64,000 bases of DNA, taken from Acinetobacter lwoffii. Its GTDB lineage: Bacteria; Pseudomonadota; Gammaproteobacteria; Pseudomonadales; Moraxellaceae. The first letter of the stretch is position 1. Each line of letters begins with the position of its first letter. Of the stretch, positions 17,106 to 25,814 are shown one piece after another. The position numbers and the translations under genes are program-made. The stretch covers positions 1,922,001-1,986,000 of the forward strand of contig NZ_CP077369.1 of assembly GCF_019048525.1 (NCBI RefSeq), in the 5' to 3' direction. The notes beneath the pieces are model-generated. The model was not told where the DNA came from. It did not search any database and worked only from the letters and a program-made list of their open reading frames with translations.

Positions 17106-18437
17106 ATGGTCACAGGCAAAACAGTCAAGTTCTTCACTTCAAAAAACAATAGTGCTCCACAGCTGCTTAATGTGCAGGGTTCAATGCTTGCTCTGCTGGA
17201 TGCATGTTTAGTTTCAGGCATTCAGGTAGGCACGGTGGCATCACTGACGGCTAGCGGCACCACAGCAACAGCGACTTTTGGTATGACACACAACCTGATG
17301 AAGCATCAGATCATTCGGATCAGTGGGGCCAATCAAGCTGAATTTAATGGTGACTTTAAGATCAAGCAGATTGTAAATACCAATACCATCACGTTTGAAT
17401 TGAATACATCAGCAACGGTCGCCAATGCCACGGGGACAATTAACTGTTTGCTTACACCACTTGGCTTTGAAAAGCCATTCTCAAGCACAACTGCCTTAGG
17501 TGGCGGCCGAGCCGCTTTCCGCTCGAAAGATGAATCTTTACCAAACCGGCCATTTTTACGTGTCGTTGATGAGCGGATTTCAAGCTATAGCAACAATTAC
17601 GCAAAATATGCCAAGGTTGGCATTGTCGAGAACATGACTGATATTGATACCATGACCGGGGTGCAAGCTCCCTACATTGCTTCAGCGCCCGCGCGCAACT
17701 GGAATCCGACTGGAAGTGGGCTGAATATCAAAAATGGCTGGGCTAAGTGGTATTACTGCTCAGCAGGTGAAAGTAATACTGATAGCACCAATCTTGCTGA
17801 TTTTTCAATTGCAGCAGGCGATTGGCTGGTGGTGGGTACTGATACTGGCTTCTACATTATGAATTCAGTAAATAATGATATGAGTATCCTGGAGGATGAA
17901 AAGAAATTAGCTTACTGTTACGGCTTTGGCGCGTTTGAACAAATTGCAGATGATGATCTTTTTACTCATTATCTTTTGGCAACAAATATCTGGGAAGCGG
18001 TACAGAATATTGGCTATCGAGCATCCTATAATACCAATGGTATTTCAATTGGTTCTGAAGATAGTGATGTCGCAACATCTGGTCGAAGTGTTTTTTTACA
18101 GCGCGGTTATAAAAAGTCAGCATATGCTCAGGCTACTGGTCGCAAAGTGACAATAGAATTATCACCCGTTGTAAGTGGTAATACCAGTGGTTATTCAGTA
18201 TCAGCAGATGGAATTGGCGGGGTTATATTGCAATCTCCATTGATTATGGAGATTTTAAATTCATCACAGTTTTTACCCCGCGGTTTTTTACCACTGATTA
18301 AGACTATTCCTCATAAAACGTTATATGCCGATTTACAATTAGTGGAACAATCTGGTCGCGTATTCATCGCAAAAGATATCTACGGTGATTCTAATTACTC
18401 CAAAGGACTGGTCATGTTTGATCTAGGAGAAGCCTAA
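17106..18437 (+). CDS. phage tail protein of unknown type
   Basis: The ATG at 17106, preceded by a GGA about 9 bases upstream, is preferred because the earlier in-frame ATG at 17067 lies in the terminator hairpin. 443 residues. About residues 40-110 look like a small beta domain with Thr/Ala/Ile strands (VASLTASGTTATATFGMTHN, QIIRISGANQAEFNGDFKIK). The remainder is not recognised. It is coupled to the next gene by TAATG. A tail-tip role is inferred from neighbours. Confidence 0.6.
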   Translation: MVTGKTVKFFTSKNNSAPQLLNVQGSMLALLDACLVSGIQVGTVASLTASGTTATATFGMTHNLMKHQIIRISGANQAEFNGDFKIKQIVNTNTITFELNTSATVANATGTINCLLTPLGFEKPFSSTTALGGGRAAFRSKDESLPNRPFLRVVDERISSYSNNYAKYAKVGIVENMTDIDTMTGVQAPYIASAPARNWNPTGSGLNIKNGWAKWYYCSAGESNTDSTNLADFSIAAGDWLVVGTDTGFYIMNSVNNDMSILEDEKKLAYCYGFGAFEQIADDDLFTHYLLATNIWEAVQNIGYRASYNTNGISIGSEDSDVATSGRSVFLQRGYKKSAYAQATGRKVTIELSPVVSGNTSGYSVSADGIGGVILQSPLIMEILNSSQFLPRGFLPLIKTIPHKTLYADLQLVEQSGRVFIAKDIYGDSNYSKGLVMFDLGEA

Positions 18438-18730
18438 TGGCAATCAAGATGGATCAGCCAATTACCCTGGTATTTAAAAACAATATTGCCTTCAAAACAG
18501 CGGATGCCAAATCAATTAAGGGTCAGGTGCAGGAAAAAAAAGTTCCGCTACCTTGCCGGGTACGCCTGTTTGAACGTAAGTCAGGTCAGTTAATGGCTGA
18601 AGTGGCGACTGACAATCAGGGGCATTATGCCTTTTATAATTTAAATGATGAGGAGCGATTCTTTATTGTCGCCCATCACCCAAGGCTTCAGTTTAACGCA
18701 GTCATTCAAGATAATGTGGTGCCAAAATGA
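18437..18730 (+). CDS. small tail protein with carboxypeptidase-regulatory-like fold
   Basis: 97 residues. SIKGQVQEKKVPLPCRVRLF, SGQLMAEVATDNQGHYAFYN and ERFFIVAHHP reproduce the pattern of a CnaB/carboxypeptidase regulatory-like beta sandwich (G-x-V, R-x-R-L, T-D-x-x-G-x-Y-x-F). Such domains occur in phage tail fibres and may aid surface binding. It overlaps its neighbours on both sides (TAATG and ATGA). The fold call is from pattern only. Confidence 0.6.
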   Translation: MAIKMDQPITLVFKNNIAFKTADAKSIKGQVQEKKVPLPCRVRLFERKSGQLMAEVATDNQGHYAFYNLNDEERFFIVAHHPRLQFNAVIQDNVVPK

Positions 18731-19119
18731 TTACTCCTTCCTTAAATGCCGGGCTTTCGATGCTGCAGGCATTAACCTTATTTATCGACCAAGGTAGCGC
18801 AAATGCTACCTTTGTTTTTTATGATGACAGTAAACCTGCAGATACCACCGTTCCAGCGAATGAGTCAGCTCGGCTGGTGACTATGGAATTACCTAAACCT
18901 AGTTTTAAACGGCTGAAAAATACGAGCATTGAGTTATATCCCACTGGTGAAGGCACCATTGTTAAGACAGGAAAAGCCGTCTGGGCGCGTCTTTATAATG
19001 GCGAGGGAATAGCTGTAATGGACTTTGATTGCACTGTTGATATGGCACTTGATACCGTTGATCTGGTGATAGGGGCTTCATACGATCTGGACTCAATTGA
19101 ATTCTTCCCATCAGTTTAA
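18727..19119 (+). CDS. hypothetical tail protein
   Basis: 130 residues, overlapping the previous stop (ATGA). It shows a beta-rich pattern with ATFVFYDDSKPADTTVPANE and a C-terminal DTVDLVIGASYDLDSIEFFP. No recognised domain. It belongs to the tightly packed tail-tip cluster 17106-21304, whose members are all co-translated, so a virion or assembly role is likely. Confidence 0.55.
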   Translation: MITPSLNAGLSMLQALTLFIDQGSANATFVFYDDSKPADTTVPANESARLVTMELPKPSFKRLKNTSIELYPTGEGTIVKTGKAVWARLYNGEGIAVMDFDCTVDMALDTVDLVIGASYDLDSIEFFPSV

Positions 19120-19131
19120 TGAGGTGAGCAT

Positions 19132-21081
19132 GTGTCGAACTATACGCCACCGGATGCACATAATTTAATTCTCGACTTTGATGAGCCAGCAACCAGCTCG
19201 ACAAATTTAAATTTTGGGGATTCTGTCAGTAGTAATACCGTTTCGGCCTGGGTGGGGGTAAGGCTCACAAGCCAGATCCATGGCAAGCAGATTGGCTCAG
19301 CCAAAGATCAGGTGTTGGCCACGATCAAAACTGGCATTAATGTACAGATTAGTGGCAAGCAGACGATCAACTACCTGCGAAAAGTCAGGGCAGTCATTAA
19401 TATTGGTGTGCTGGGAGAATTTAGTGATCATTTTGATTTGAACTTTATTGCTGGGGTATCTGGTCAATTCAGCGCATCATTTCAGAAGGCATTATTTAAA
19501 GCAATTCAAGTGAATACACTCTGGGCTAAACCCGTCTTAAGAGTGCATAACAGTGCGTTTTATTTTGAGCGTAGTCTAGGTTTAAGTAACCACGCATCAG
19601 CTAGATTTGATAATGCCAATACGCTTCATCGTGCCGTTCAAATGATTCATGAGCAGGCAACAGGCTTATCGCGCAGTGCTTATCTGAAATGGCAGGAAAA
19701 TGAACGTCTGGTTATCTCCAGGACTTTGATATTTGAAGAATCCAATAAGCTTAGGATTAATCAAAAAACTGAATGGGATGAACTGGTCCGTAAACGTAAA
19801 ACTTTTACTTACTCCCATCAGGTAGCACACGTTTTTGAAAAGCATTTTTCACTTGAGTGGGATAAAGGCCTTGAGTTTATTACTACATCCAGTATTGCAT
19901 GGGATAAAGCCAAAGCTATTCATTACCGCAAGCATCCGGTATTACCATGGCCAAAACCTGAACCACCGCAGTATGAAAGTAACAATGATCTTAATTTTAA
20001 TTGTCTGTGTGATGACCAGGATGCACATAACCTTATTTTAAATTTCGGGGATGATGAGTGTATTCCCGGTTTACCGAATCAAAACTGGTGGTATATCGTG
20101 AATGAATTATCAGTGAGCCGTCTGGATAATGGGGAGAATATCCTTGTTTATGATGGTAATTACAGTACAGATCGTAGTGGCTGGTGCTGGTCATATAGTC
20201 TAACCGTACCAGTATCTGAGATATCGAAGCTTGAACCAATTAATGGTCTACCTGTGATTTTAAAAATCATGGTTAATGGCACTGAGCATCACATGTTGCT
20301 AGAAAACCGTAGCCGTTCGCGTCGCTTTGCCGAAACGACTTATACACTTAATGGCCGTAGTCAGTCCGCTTTATTGGATGCACCCTATGCACAAACGCGA
20401 TCCTTTACCCAAGAGAATGAGCGTACAGCTCGACAATTATGCCAGGCTGAACTGGATCGAGTGAATAGTTCAACACAGCTAAAGTGGGAGCTGATTGATG
20501 AGCTGAGCTGGATCATTCCGAGTGGCAGTCTAAGCTACTCCAATATGACACCCATTGCTGTTATTAAGATGATTGCCGAAAGTGCAGGCGGCTTTGTATA
20601 TAGTGAAAAAGGCAACAACGCCATTACAGTCAAGCCTAAGTATAAAAAGACCTTTTGGGATGCAATTGCAGTTGAAGAGTATGATCGACTGATACCGGAA
20701 AGCCTGGTTACTGAGCAATCCACCGATTATGAGCTATACCCTGATTACAATGGAATCACTTTGACCAATGATCGTGGCCAGTTGAGTGGACAGGTACGAC
20801 GTACTGGTACACCAGCCAATACCTTACTGGAAACTGTCAATAATCCGCTATTTACAGTTGAAAGTATGGGTGCATATGGCAAAACAGCACTTGCTAAAGC
20901 CGGTATGGTTGAAACCCATAGTCTGGTTATGCCGGTGAATACCAATACTGGCGAATGCGCCCCGGGTGAGTTGGTAGCTTTTAATGCAGAATGGTGGGGC
21001 ATGGTTGAGAACGTGAGTGTCTCGTTCAATCATGCAGTAATCAATCAAAGTGTTAAAGTGGAGAGCATAAACCATGAGTAA
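19132..21081 (+). CDS. tail hub-like protein
   Basis: 649 residues from GTG, directly after GAGGTGAG. The N-terminal half includes a motif used twice: DAHNLILDFDEP near residue 8 and DAHNLILNFGDDE near residue 298. The C-terminal half (about residues 320-649) has features of phage hub proteins: RTARQLCQAELDRVNSSTQL, a helical segment with AVIKMIAESAGGFVYSEKGN, and a final ECAPGELVAFNAEWWGMVEN beta region like late-control D/gp44 hubs. A baseplate hub role is inferred. Confidence 0.55.
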   Translation: MSNYTPPDAHNLILDFDEPATSSTNLNFGDSVSSNTVSAWVGVRLTSQIHGKQIGSAKDQVLATIKTGINVQISGKQTINYLRKVRAVINIGVLGEFSDHFDLNFIAGVSGQFSASFQKALFKAIQVNTLWAKPVLRVHNSAFYFERSLGLSNHASARFDNANTLHRAVQMIHEQATGLSRSAYLKWQENERLVISRTLIFEESNKLRINQKTEWDELVRKRKTFTYSHQVAHVFEKHFSLEWDKGLEFITTSSIAWDKAKAIHYRKHPVLPWPKPEPPQYESNNDLNFNCLCDDQDAHNLILNFGDDECIPGLPNQNWWYIVNELSVSRLDNGENILVYDGNYSTDRSGWCWSYSLTVPVSEISKLEPINGLPVILKIMVNGTEHHMLLENRSRSRRFAETTYTLNGRSQSALLDAPYAQTRSFTQENERTARQLCQAELDRVNSSTQLKWELIDELSWIIPSGSLSYSNMTPIAVIKMIAESAGGFVYSEKGNNAITVKPKYKKTFWDAIAVEEYDRLIPESLVTEQSTDYELYPDYNGITLTNDRGQLSGQVRRTGTPANTLLETVNNPLFTVESMGAYGKTALAKAGMVETHSLVMPVNTNTGECAPGELVAFNAEWWGMVENVSVSFNHAVINQSVKVESINHE

Positions 21082-21304
21082 TCCATTGCAGCGTTTAATT
21101 GATTTACTTCCAAAGGCTCCCGAATTCATTGGTACGATAACTTCTGCAGATCATCCTAATTATAAGGTCTTGGTCGTAGACGGAACTGGACTGGTCATGT
21201 GCACGAGTACTACTAAATATACGAATGGCACCCGGGTATTTGTATCCAGTAATGAGATTAAGCGCCCAGCACCAGAAGGAAGGGTGGTGCAAATAGAAGT
21301 CTAA
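21074..21304 (+). CDS. small phage tail/baseplate protein
   Basis: 76 residues, overlapping the hub gene by 8 bases. IGTITSADHPNYKVLVVDGT and TRVFVSSNEIKRPAPEGRVV suggest a small OB-like beta barrel, as in spike or baseplate base domains. It is the last structural gene before a terminator and the lysis genes. Confidence 0.5.
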   Translation: MSNPLQRLIDLLPKAPEFIGTITSADHPNYKVLVVDGTGLVMCTSTTKYTNGTRVFVSSNEIKRPAPEGRVVQIEV

Positions 21305-21320
21305 ACTTAACCAAATAACG

Positions 21321-21342
21321 GCACCTTTTTAGGTGCTTTTTT
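21321..21342 (+). terminator. terminator between tail and lysis genes
   Basis: Stem GCACCT/AGGTGC, TTTT loop, TTTTTT tail. Confidence 0.8.
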
Positions 21343-21365
21343 ATTGCCAAAAAATAGGGGGAATC

Positions 21366-21647
21366 ATGCAGGAGCATGAAAAAACATTTTGGATGCTTGT
21401 CGTGATCGGGGCTGTCATCGGCCTGTCTAAACTTCTTGTATCTGAGGAAAGACTAACTGTTCGACTTGTTTTGGGTCGGACTATTTTGGGATCGGCTTCA
21501 TCCGTTTTGGCTGGTGGGATCTTATTACAAATTCCAGATATTCATCCACTAGCTTTGATTGCAATTGCATCAGCTCTGGGAATTCTTGGAAGTACATTTA
21601 TTGAAAACTGGCTTAAAAATAAAGCCGCAACTTGGAGCGCCAAATGA
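21366..21647 (+). CDS. holin
   Basis: The ATG at 21366 follows a GGGGGAA run, giving 93 residues. Three hydrophobic segments are visible: about 10-25 (LVVIGAVIGLSKLLV), 42-58 (GSASSVLAGGILLQI) and 62-80 (LALIAIASALGILGSTF), with a charged C-terminus. The layout resembles the LydA-like holin superfamily. Holins form membrane lesions that time lysis. It overlaps the amidase gene (ATGA), the normal holin-endolysin arrangement. Confidence 0.75.
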   Translation: MQEHEKTFWMLVVIGAVIGLSKLLVSEERLTVRLVLGRTILGSASSVLAGGILLQIPDIHPLALIAIASALGILGSTFIENWLKNKAATWSAK

Positions 21648-22390
21648 AATTAATTGAGCAAAGTGCCTGGAAGTATCTTTCTGTAAAGCTCCCAATTTTG
21701 GGGGCTTTTTTATTGCTTGTCGTTATTCCGGCATTGCAATGGGCGATGGACTTTAAAGTGATCCCTGTTGAGTACCATGCATTTATCACAGGGTCGGTCA
21801 TGGTGTTTTTATCCTGGCTTGGTAAGAAAATTTATCAACCAAAACTGCATCAACCTTTAGGCCTTGTTGCGGTTACAGCTGGCCATAGCAATACAGATCC
21901 AGGTGCCGTAAATGGCAAAGTGAAAGAAGCAGATCTGGTGGTTAATTTCCGCAATGCAGTGACTCATTATTTGCGTGAGGCTGGATTACAGGTCAAGACC
22001 GATGGTACTGGTACCAAGAATGATCCATTGTCTGCTGCGGTAAAATTAATCCAAGGCTCAAGTGTTGCGGTTGAATTCCACATGAATGCTGCAGCATCAA
22101 AACAGGCGAATGGTATTGAGACGATTGCTTTACCGAAAGATAAGAAACTAGCGCAGGATTTGTCGAAAGCCGTAGCAGATGCGCTGGGCAGCAGATTACG
22201 TGGTGACAATGGCTGGATTGATCAGTCTAAATCTGCGCGCGGTCGTCTGGCATACGTGAATGCTGGCGGTTTGATTGTAGAGCTTGGCTTTATTTCCAAT
22301 GAAGATGAACTTGCCCGGTTTAATGCGCGTTACTGGTTGGCTGCTAAGGCGGTGGCCAAAGTATTGATCGAGTACGAGCAACAGAATTAA
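21644..22390 (+). CDS. endolysin: membrane-anchored N-acetylmuramoyl-L-alanine amidase (Amidase_3)
   Basis: The ATG at 21644 with GGAG six bases upstream gives 248 residues. Residues 15-60 hold two hydrophobic segments (LPILGAFLLLVVIPALQW and HAFITGSVMVFLSWLG). Residues 74-245 are an Amidase_3 domain with probable zinc ligands His81 (TAGHSNTDPGA), Glu95 (GKVKEADL) and His146 (EFHMNAA), and catalytic Glu213 (IVELGFISN). It cleaves the bond between muramic acid and the stem peptide. The membrane start suggests export or anchoring independent of the holin hole. Confidence 0.85.
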   Translation: MKLIEQSAWKYLSVKLPILGAFLLLVVIPALQWAMDFKVIPVEYHAFITGSVMVFLSWLGKKIYQPKLHQPLGLVAVTAGHSNTDPGAVNGKVKEADLVVNFRNAVTHYLREAGLQVKTDGTGTKNDPLSAAVKLIQGSSVAVEFHMNAAASKQANGIETIALPKDKKLAQDLSKAVADALGSRLRGDNGWIDQSKSARGRLAYVNAGGLIVELGFISNEDELARFNARYWLAAKAVAKVLIEYEQQN

Positions 22391-22417
22391 GAAGTTAGTT
22401 TTCCAATAAAATAGATA

Positions 22418-22443
22418 AATGCCCTCAAATGAGGGCATTGTTT
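22418..22443. terminator. terminator between endolysin and umuC (convergent)
   Basis: Perfect 9-bp stem AATGCCCTC/GAGGGCATT with AAAT loop. It lies between the plus-strand lysis genes and the minus-strand umuC gene and may act in both directions, though T-runs are short. Confidence 0.6.
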
Positions 22444-22467
22444 ATCATTAAAATAAGTGACTGGTTA

Positions 22468-23763
22468 TTAATTAATCCTCAGAATCCCTTCCCAACTAAA
22501 ATAGTTCTGAGTCAGGTTTTGTCTGGCCATTGCCCATGCGCGACCATGCATTTTGCATGGGCCAATTGCTATTTTCTTATCTCCAAATCTCACCTTAACC
22601 TGCTCAAGGGCAGATTGAAGTTTCTCATTTTTCTCTATTTGAGTACTATCAGATAGAAGGGCATATATGTATGTCGATTTTGGCTCGATTGCGGTCAATA
22701 TCACACCACATTTCTTAAACTCGATTCCTTCTTGAAACAGCTCATTCATTCGCTTCATTACAGCCCGGTTCATAACAGCAGCACAGTCAGTCGGCTCAGC
22801 AAATCCGATATTGATCGACTTGTTATAGAAAGGCCTGTTCTTATCAAAAGGATTGGATTGGGCAAAAGCAATCACACAACCACAAAGAGATTCATCTTCT
22901 CTTAACCGCTTAACAGCGTTCTGCAGGTAATCACTCATTGCCTCAGATAATGATTCAATATCGGTTACCCGTGCGCCAAATGAGCGTGATGAAATGATTT
23001 GCTTCTTGGTTGGCGCAGCCTGCTCAAGTTCGATACATGAAATCCCTTGCAGTTCCATGACAGTCCTCTGCACGACCACTGAAAACAGTTTTCCCATTTG
23101 ATGTGGATTAGAAGTGGCTAAATCAAGAACAGTATTAATACCTAAGCCTTTTAGTTTTTTACTATGCTGACGACCAACTCCCCAGACTTCGGAAACATCA
23201 ATCAAACTCGAAAAATAATCTCGGTGCTTCGGATCCATAGAAACCAGATCACAAACCCCATTAAAGCGTTTAGCCTTTTTAGCCATATGATTGGCAAGCT
23301 TTGCTTCGGTTTTTGATCGACCAATACCAACACAGACCGGTAATCCAATCCACCGCAAGATCCGCTGTCGCATATCTTGTGCATATTCAACCAGGTCATA
23401 ATTTTCAGAATAGGCAGTAAGCTTTAAAAAGCACTCATCAATCGAATAAATTTCCTGTTCACCTGGCGCCACGTAATCAGCCAGAATCGAATGGAAACGT
23501 TGAGACATTTCAGCATACAAAGCATAGTTACTCGAAAGTACCTGTACATTATGTTTTTCGACAATATCCCTAACCTGGAATAGGGGAACACCCATCTTAA
23601 TACCAAGATCTTTTGCTTCTTGGGAACGTGCAACTGCACAGCCGTCGTTATTTGAAAGAACAATGACCGGCACATCTTTAAGTTTAGGATTAAATAGGCG
23701 CTCACAGCTTACATAGCAATTATTTACATCAATGAGCGCGTATATTTCATTGTTATAGCTCAT
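22468..23763 (-). CDS. umuC: DNA polymerase V catalytic subunit UmuC
   Basis: 431 residues, normal UmuC length. Y-family polymerase motifs: [18 protein letters not shown] with metal-binding Asp12, [29 protein letters not shown] with the catalytic Asp-Glu pair, [18 protein letters not shown], and the UmuC C-terminal region after the little finger domain. It performs error-prone translesion synthesis with UmuD'. It overlaps umuD by ATGA and is therefore co-translated. Carriage next to the prophage integrase is common in Acinetobacter. Confidence 0.95.
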   Translation of the reverse strand: MSYNNEIYALIDVNNCYVSCERLFNPKLKDVPVIVLSNNDGCAVARSQEAKDLGIKMGVPLFQVRDIVEKHNVQVLSSNYALYAEMSQRFHSILADYVAPGEQEIYSIDECFLKLTAYSENYDLVEYAQDMRQRILRWIGLPVCVGIGRSKTEAKLANHMAKKAKRFNGVCDLVSMDPKHRDYFSSLIDVSEVWGVGRQHSKKLKGLGINTVLDLATSNPHQMGKLFSVVVQRTVMELQGISCIELEQAAPTKKQIISSRSFGARVTDIESLSEAMSDYLQNAVKRLREDESLCGCVIAFAQSNPFDKNRPFYNKSINIGFAEPTDCAAVMNRAVMKRMNELFQEGIEFKKCGVILTAIEPKSTYIYALLSDSTQIEKNEKLQSALEQVKVRFGDKKIAIGPCKMHGRAWAMARQNLTQNYFSWEGILRIN

Positions 23764-24317
23764 CTGAATTTCTTGATTACATTTGTGACTACACCCCAGA
23801 TTTCAAATTGCTGACCTTCTTGGGGATGAATATCTGGATAACCCTCATTCTCAGCTTTCAACCAGCAACCTTTCGCATCAATAATTAGCCGTTTCACTGT
23901 CAATTCATTATCGATACTGGCAATCACAATATCTCTATGCCTAGCCTGAATACTGCGATCTACAACCAAGGCGTCATTAATATCGATTCCTGCATTTAGC
24001 ATAGAAAGAGAATCCGCACGAACAATAAAAGTAGCATTCGCATTATTAATGAGGTACTCATTCAGATCGATTTTTTTATCAATATAATCTTGAGCGGGCG
24101 AGGGGAATCCAGCTTGAACGCGTTCGGTTGCCAAGGGTATTTCTATTTTTGTGACAGGATCAAACTGACGGATATCACTAATTTCATTTTCTTTTTTAAG
24201 AGATTCTAGGTATTCTTTAATATCAAGAATTTTAGATTCAGGCACTCGAATAACTTTAGTCTCTTCAGACTTTTTTCGACCTGCTCCGGCTCGAAAACCC
24301 CCATGAGTACTGTTCAT
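23760..24317 (-). CDS. umuD: UmuD-like S24 peptidase with extended N-terminus (UmuDAb type)
   Basis: The ATG at 24317 follows AGGAG and gives 185 residues, longer than the ~140 of Escherichia coli UmuD. Residues 5-30 form a basic segment ([20 protein letters not shown]) that could bind DNA. The S24 self-cleaving domain shows the cleavage site Ala69-Gly70 (RVQAGFPSP), catalytic Ser105 ([10 protein letters not shown]) and Lys142 (LTVKRL). Acinetobacter UmuDAb acts both as polymerase V subunit and as a damage-responsive repressor. A palindrome just upstream fits autoregulation. Confidence 0.88.
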   Translation of the reverse strand: MNSTHGGFRAGAGRKKSEETKVIRVPESKILDIKEYLESLKKENEISDIRQFDPVTKIEIPLATERVQAGFPSPAQDYIDKKIDLNEYLINNANATFIVRADSLSMLNAGIDINDALVVDRSIQARHRDIVIASIDNELTVKRLIIDAKGCWLKAENEGYPDIHPQEGQQFEIWGVVTNVIKKFR

Positions 24318-24330
24318 AACTTTACGACTC

Positions 24331-24384
24331 CTTGATTTTTGTAACAATAATCAAGATTGTAAAGACTCGATAAAAATCAAACAA
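24331..24384 (-). promoter_or_regulatory. umuDC promoter with overlapping operator palindrome
   Basis: On the minus strand, TTGTTT (24379-24384) and TACAAT (24356-24361) are separated by 17 bases, a good sigma-70 promoter. Directly downstream, 24331-24355 is a 25-bp inverted repeat with arms CTTGATTATTGT and ACAAAAATCAAG around one base (11 of 12 positions pair). It covers the start-point region before the umuD ribosome site, as expected for a LexA/UmuDAb-like operator. The repressor identity is inferred. Confidence 0.65.
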
Positions 24385-24411
24385 ATAAAATAAATCTTTT
24401 AAATTCAAAGA

Positions 24412-24430
24412 TGCGTCATAGAGTGACGCA
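24412..24430. repeat. perfect 7-bp inverted repeat between umuD and integrase
   Basis: TGCGTCA, 5 bases, TGACGCA. It lies upstream of the umuDC promoter and has no T-run, so it is more likely a protein-binding site than a terminator. The rest of 24348-24552 shows no gene. Confidence 0.5.
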
Positions 24431-24552
24431 AAATTATGATATTTCGGATGAACGGTTACAGTGCTAATTGACTTGGTAAAGACTCTTAGCCAGAGCTGCA
24501 CAGCTCACTCAATTGCGACGAATGTGAATGTGGGGATATGTGTTGGGGTTAT

Positions 24553-25767
24553 TTAATCCTTCCATCCATCCACAATATCAGCCCAGTCCTGCATCATTTT
24601 TCTACGATCTGCTAAATACTTGGCATGGTTATACGATGCACGTGTTTTATTCTCATCAGCGTGAGCCAGTTGAGTCTCGATCCACTTTTCATCATAACCA
24701 AGCTCATTCAATAGGGTGGATGCCGTAGCGCGGAAATCATGTGCCGTGACGTTCTGCATGATGTATTGCAGTGCACGATTGATTGTAGTGGCTGGCATCA
24801 TCCCGCCCTTATAGACACCTTCAAAAACATACTTCTTGCGGCCAGTGAGCTTCTTCTGCTTAAGTAAAAGTTGATAAACCTGTTCAGACATTGGCACTAT
24901 ATGCGTCCTATTCTTCTTAGTTAGTCGCATGCCTTTTTTAAGCTGCTCCCGGGTTTGTTTTTCAAAAGTAATAGTTCTTTCTTCGAAGTCAATAAATGAC
25001 CACTGCAGTCGACGCACCTCAATTGTGCGAAGCATGGTATAGAACAAAAATAAAATAGAATTGACCGTTGACTCAGCACCACCATAACTATCGATCCGCG
25101 CTCTAAACACCTTTCGTTCAGCCAAACTTAATGGTCTTGCATGCTCAACATCAGGTCGTGCTATCACTTCACGTACCGCATATGTCGGATCATTCTCAGC
25201 TCTTAATGTCGCAATGGCATATCTCATCACAGAGCCAATCTTCTTCCTGTTTTCAATTGCTGTGACTTCGCCAGTACCACGGTTATCCTGATCCTTAACA
25301 CGCTTCACTGTATTCTGCATAATTTTCAAAACATCAGCAGAGGTCACATCTTTAATATTTTTATGCCCAATAACTTTATAAATATCCTTTTCCATTGCAC
25401 GATGAAAAGCATCTACATAGGTTTGGGATTTATCCTTTAGACGATCCGCAGCATATTCCTTGGCAATTGCCTCGAAACTGTTTTCATCACAAAGCATGGC
25501 AGCCTTTTCTTGTTGACGATGCACAGCTGGATCAATATTGTTTGCAAGCAGTGATTTGATTTCGTCTTGCTTTTGACGTGCCTCTGCTAAGCTTACGATA
25601 GGGTATTCACCTAGACTGATCATTGAGGCCTTGCCTGCATAACGATAGCGTACACGCCAAAGCTTTGTACCGGTAGAGCGAACCTCAATACATAGTCCGC
25701 CTTGGTCAGCAATACGGTATGCTTTTTCCATTGGTTTTAGTTTTTTTAACTTGGTATCGTTAAGCAT
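24553..25767 (-). CDS. prophage tyrosine integrase (P4/DUF4102-like)
   Basis: 404 residues. An N-terminal DUF4102-type domain (RIADQGGLCIEVRSTGTKLW, ISLGEYPIVSLAEARQK), a SAM-like core-binding domain around 95-200, and a catalytic domain with Arg247 (MLRTIEVRRLQW), His343 and Arg346 (AHDFRATAS), His369 (QLAHAD) and nucleophile Tyr379 (RASYNHAK). It catalyses site-specific integration and excision. It is the last gene of the prophage before host DNA, so one attachment site should lie near 25.8-25.9 kb. Confidence 0.93.
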   Translation of the reverse strand: MLNDTKLKKLKPMEKAYRIADQGGLCIEVRSTGTKLWRVRYRYAGKASMISLGEYPIVSLAEARQKQDEIKSLLANNIDPAVHRQQEKAAMLCDENSFEAIAKEYAADRLKDKSQTYVDAFHRAMEKDIYKVIGHKNIKDVTSADVLKIMQNTVKRVKDQDNRGTGEVTAIENRKKIGSVMRYAIATLRAENDPTYAVREVIARPDVEHARPLSLAERKVFRARIDSYGGAESTVNSILFLFYTMLRTIEVRRLQWSFIDFEERTITFEKQTREQLKKGMRLTKKNRTHIVPMSEQVYQLLLKQKKLTGRKKYVFEGVYKGGMMPATTINRALQYIMQNVTAHDFRATASTLLNELGYDEKWIETQLAHADENKTRASYNHAKYLADRRKMMQDWADIVDGWKD

Positions 25768-25814
25768 GTGAGTAACGCAAGAGATTAAATATTGTTACTC
25801 ACTATATTACTCAC
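25768..25814. repeat. TTACTCAC repeats upstream of the integrase (candidate arm sites)
   Basis: GTGAGTAA at 25768-25775 and two direct TTACTCAC copies at 25795-25802 and 25807-25814, 12 bases apart, next to the integrase start. Such arrays are typical of integrase arm-type or excisionase/repressor sites. Confidence 0.5.

Noticed and set aside
24318..24347. TTG start extending the UmuD-like protein
   Set aside because: It would place the ribosome site and operator inside the gene; the ATG at 24317 follows AGGAG.
24440..24552. tRNA or tRNA fragment as attachment site next to the integrase
   Set aside because: No cloverleaf or conserved T-loop sequence could be found there.
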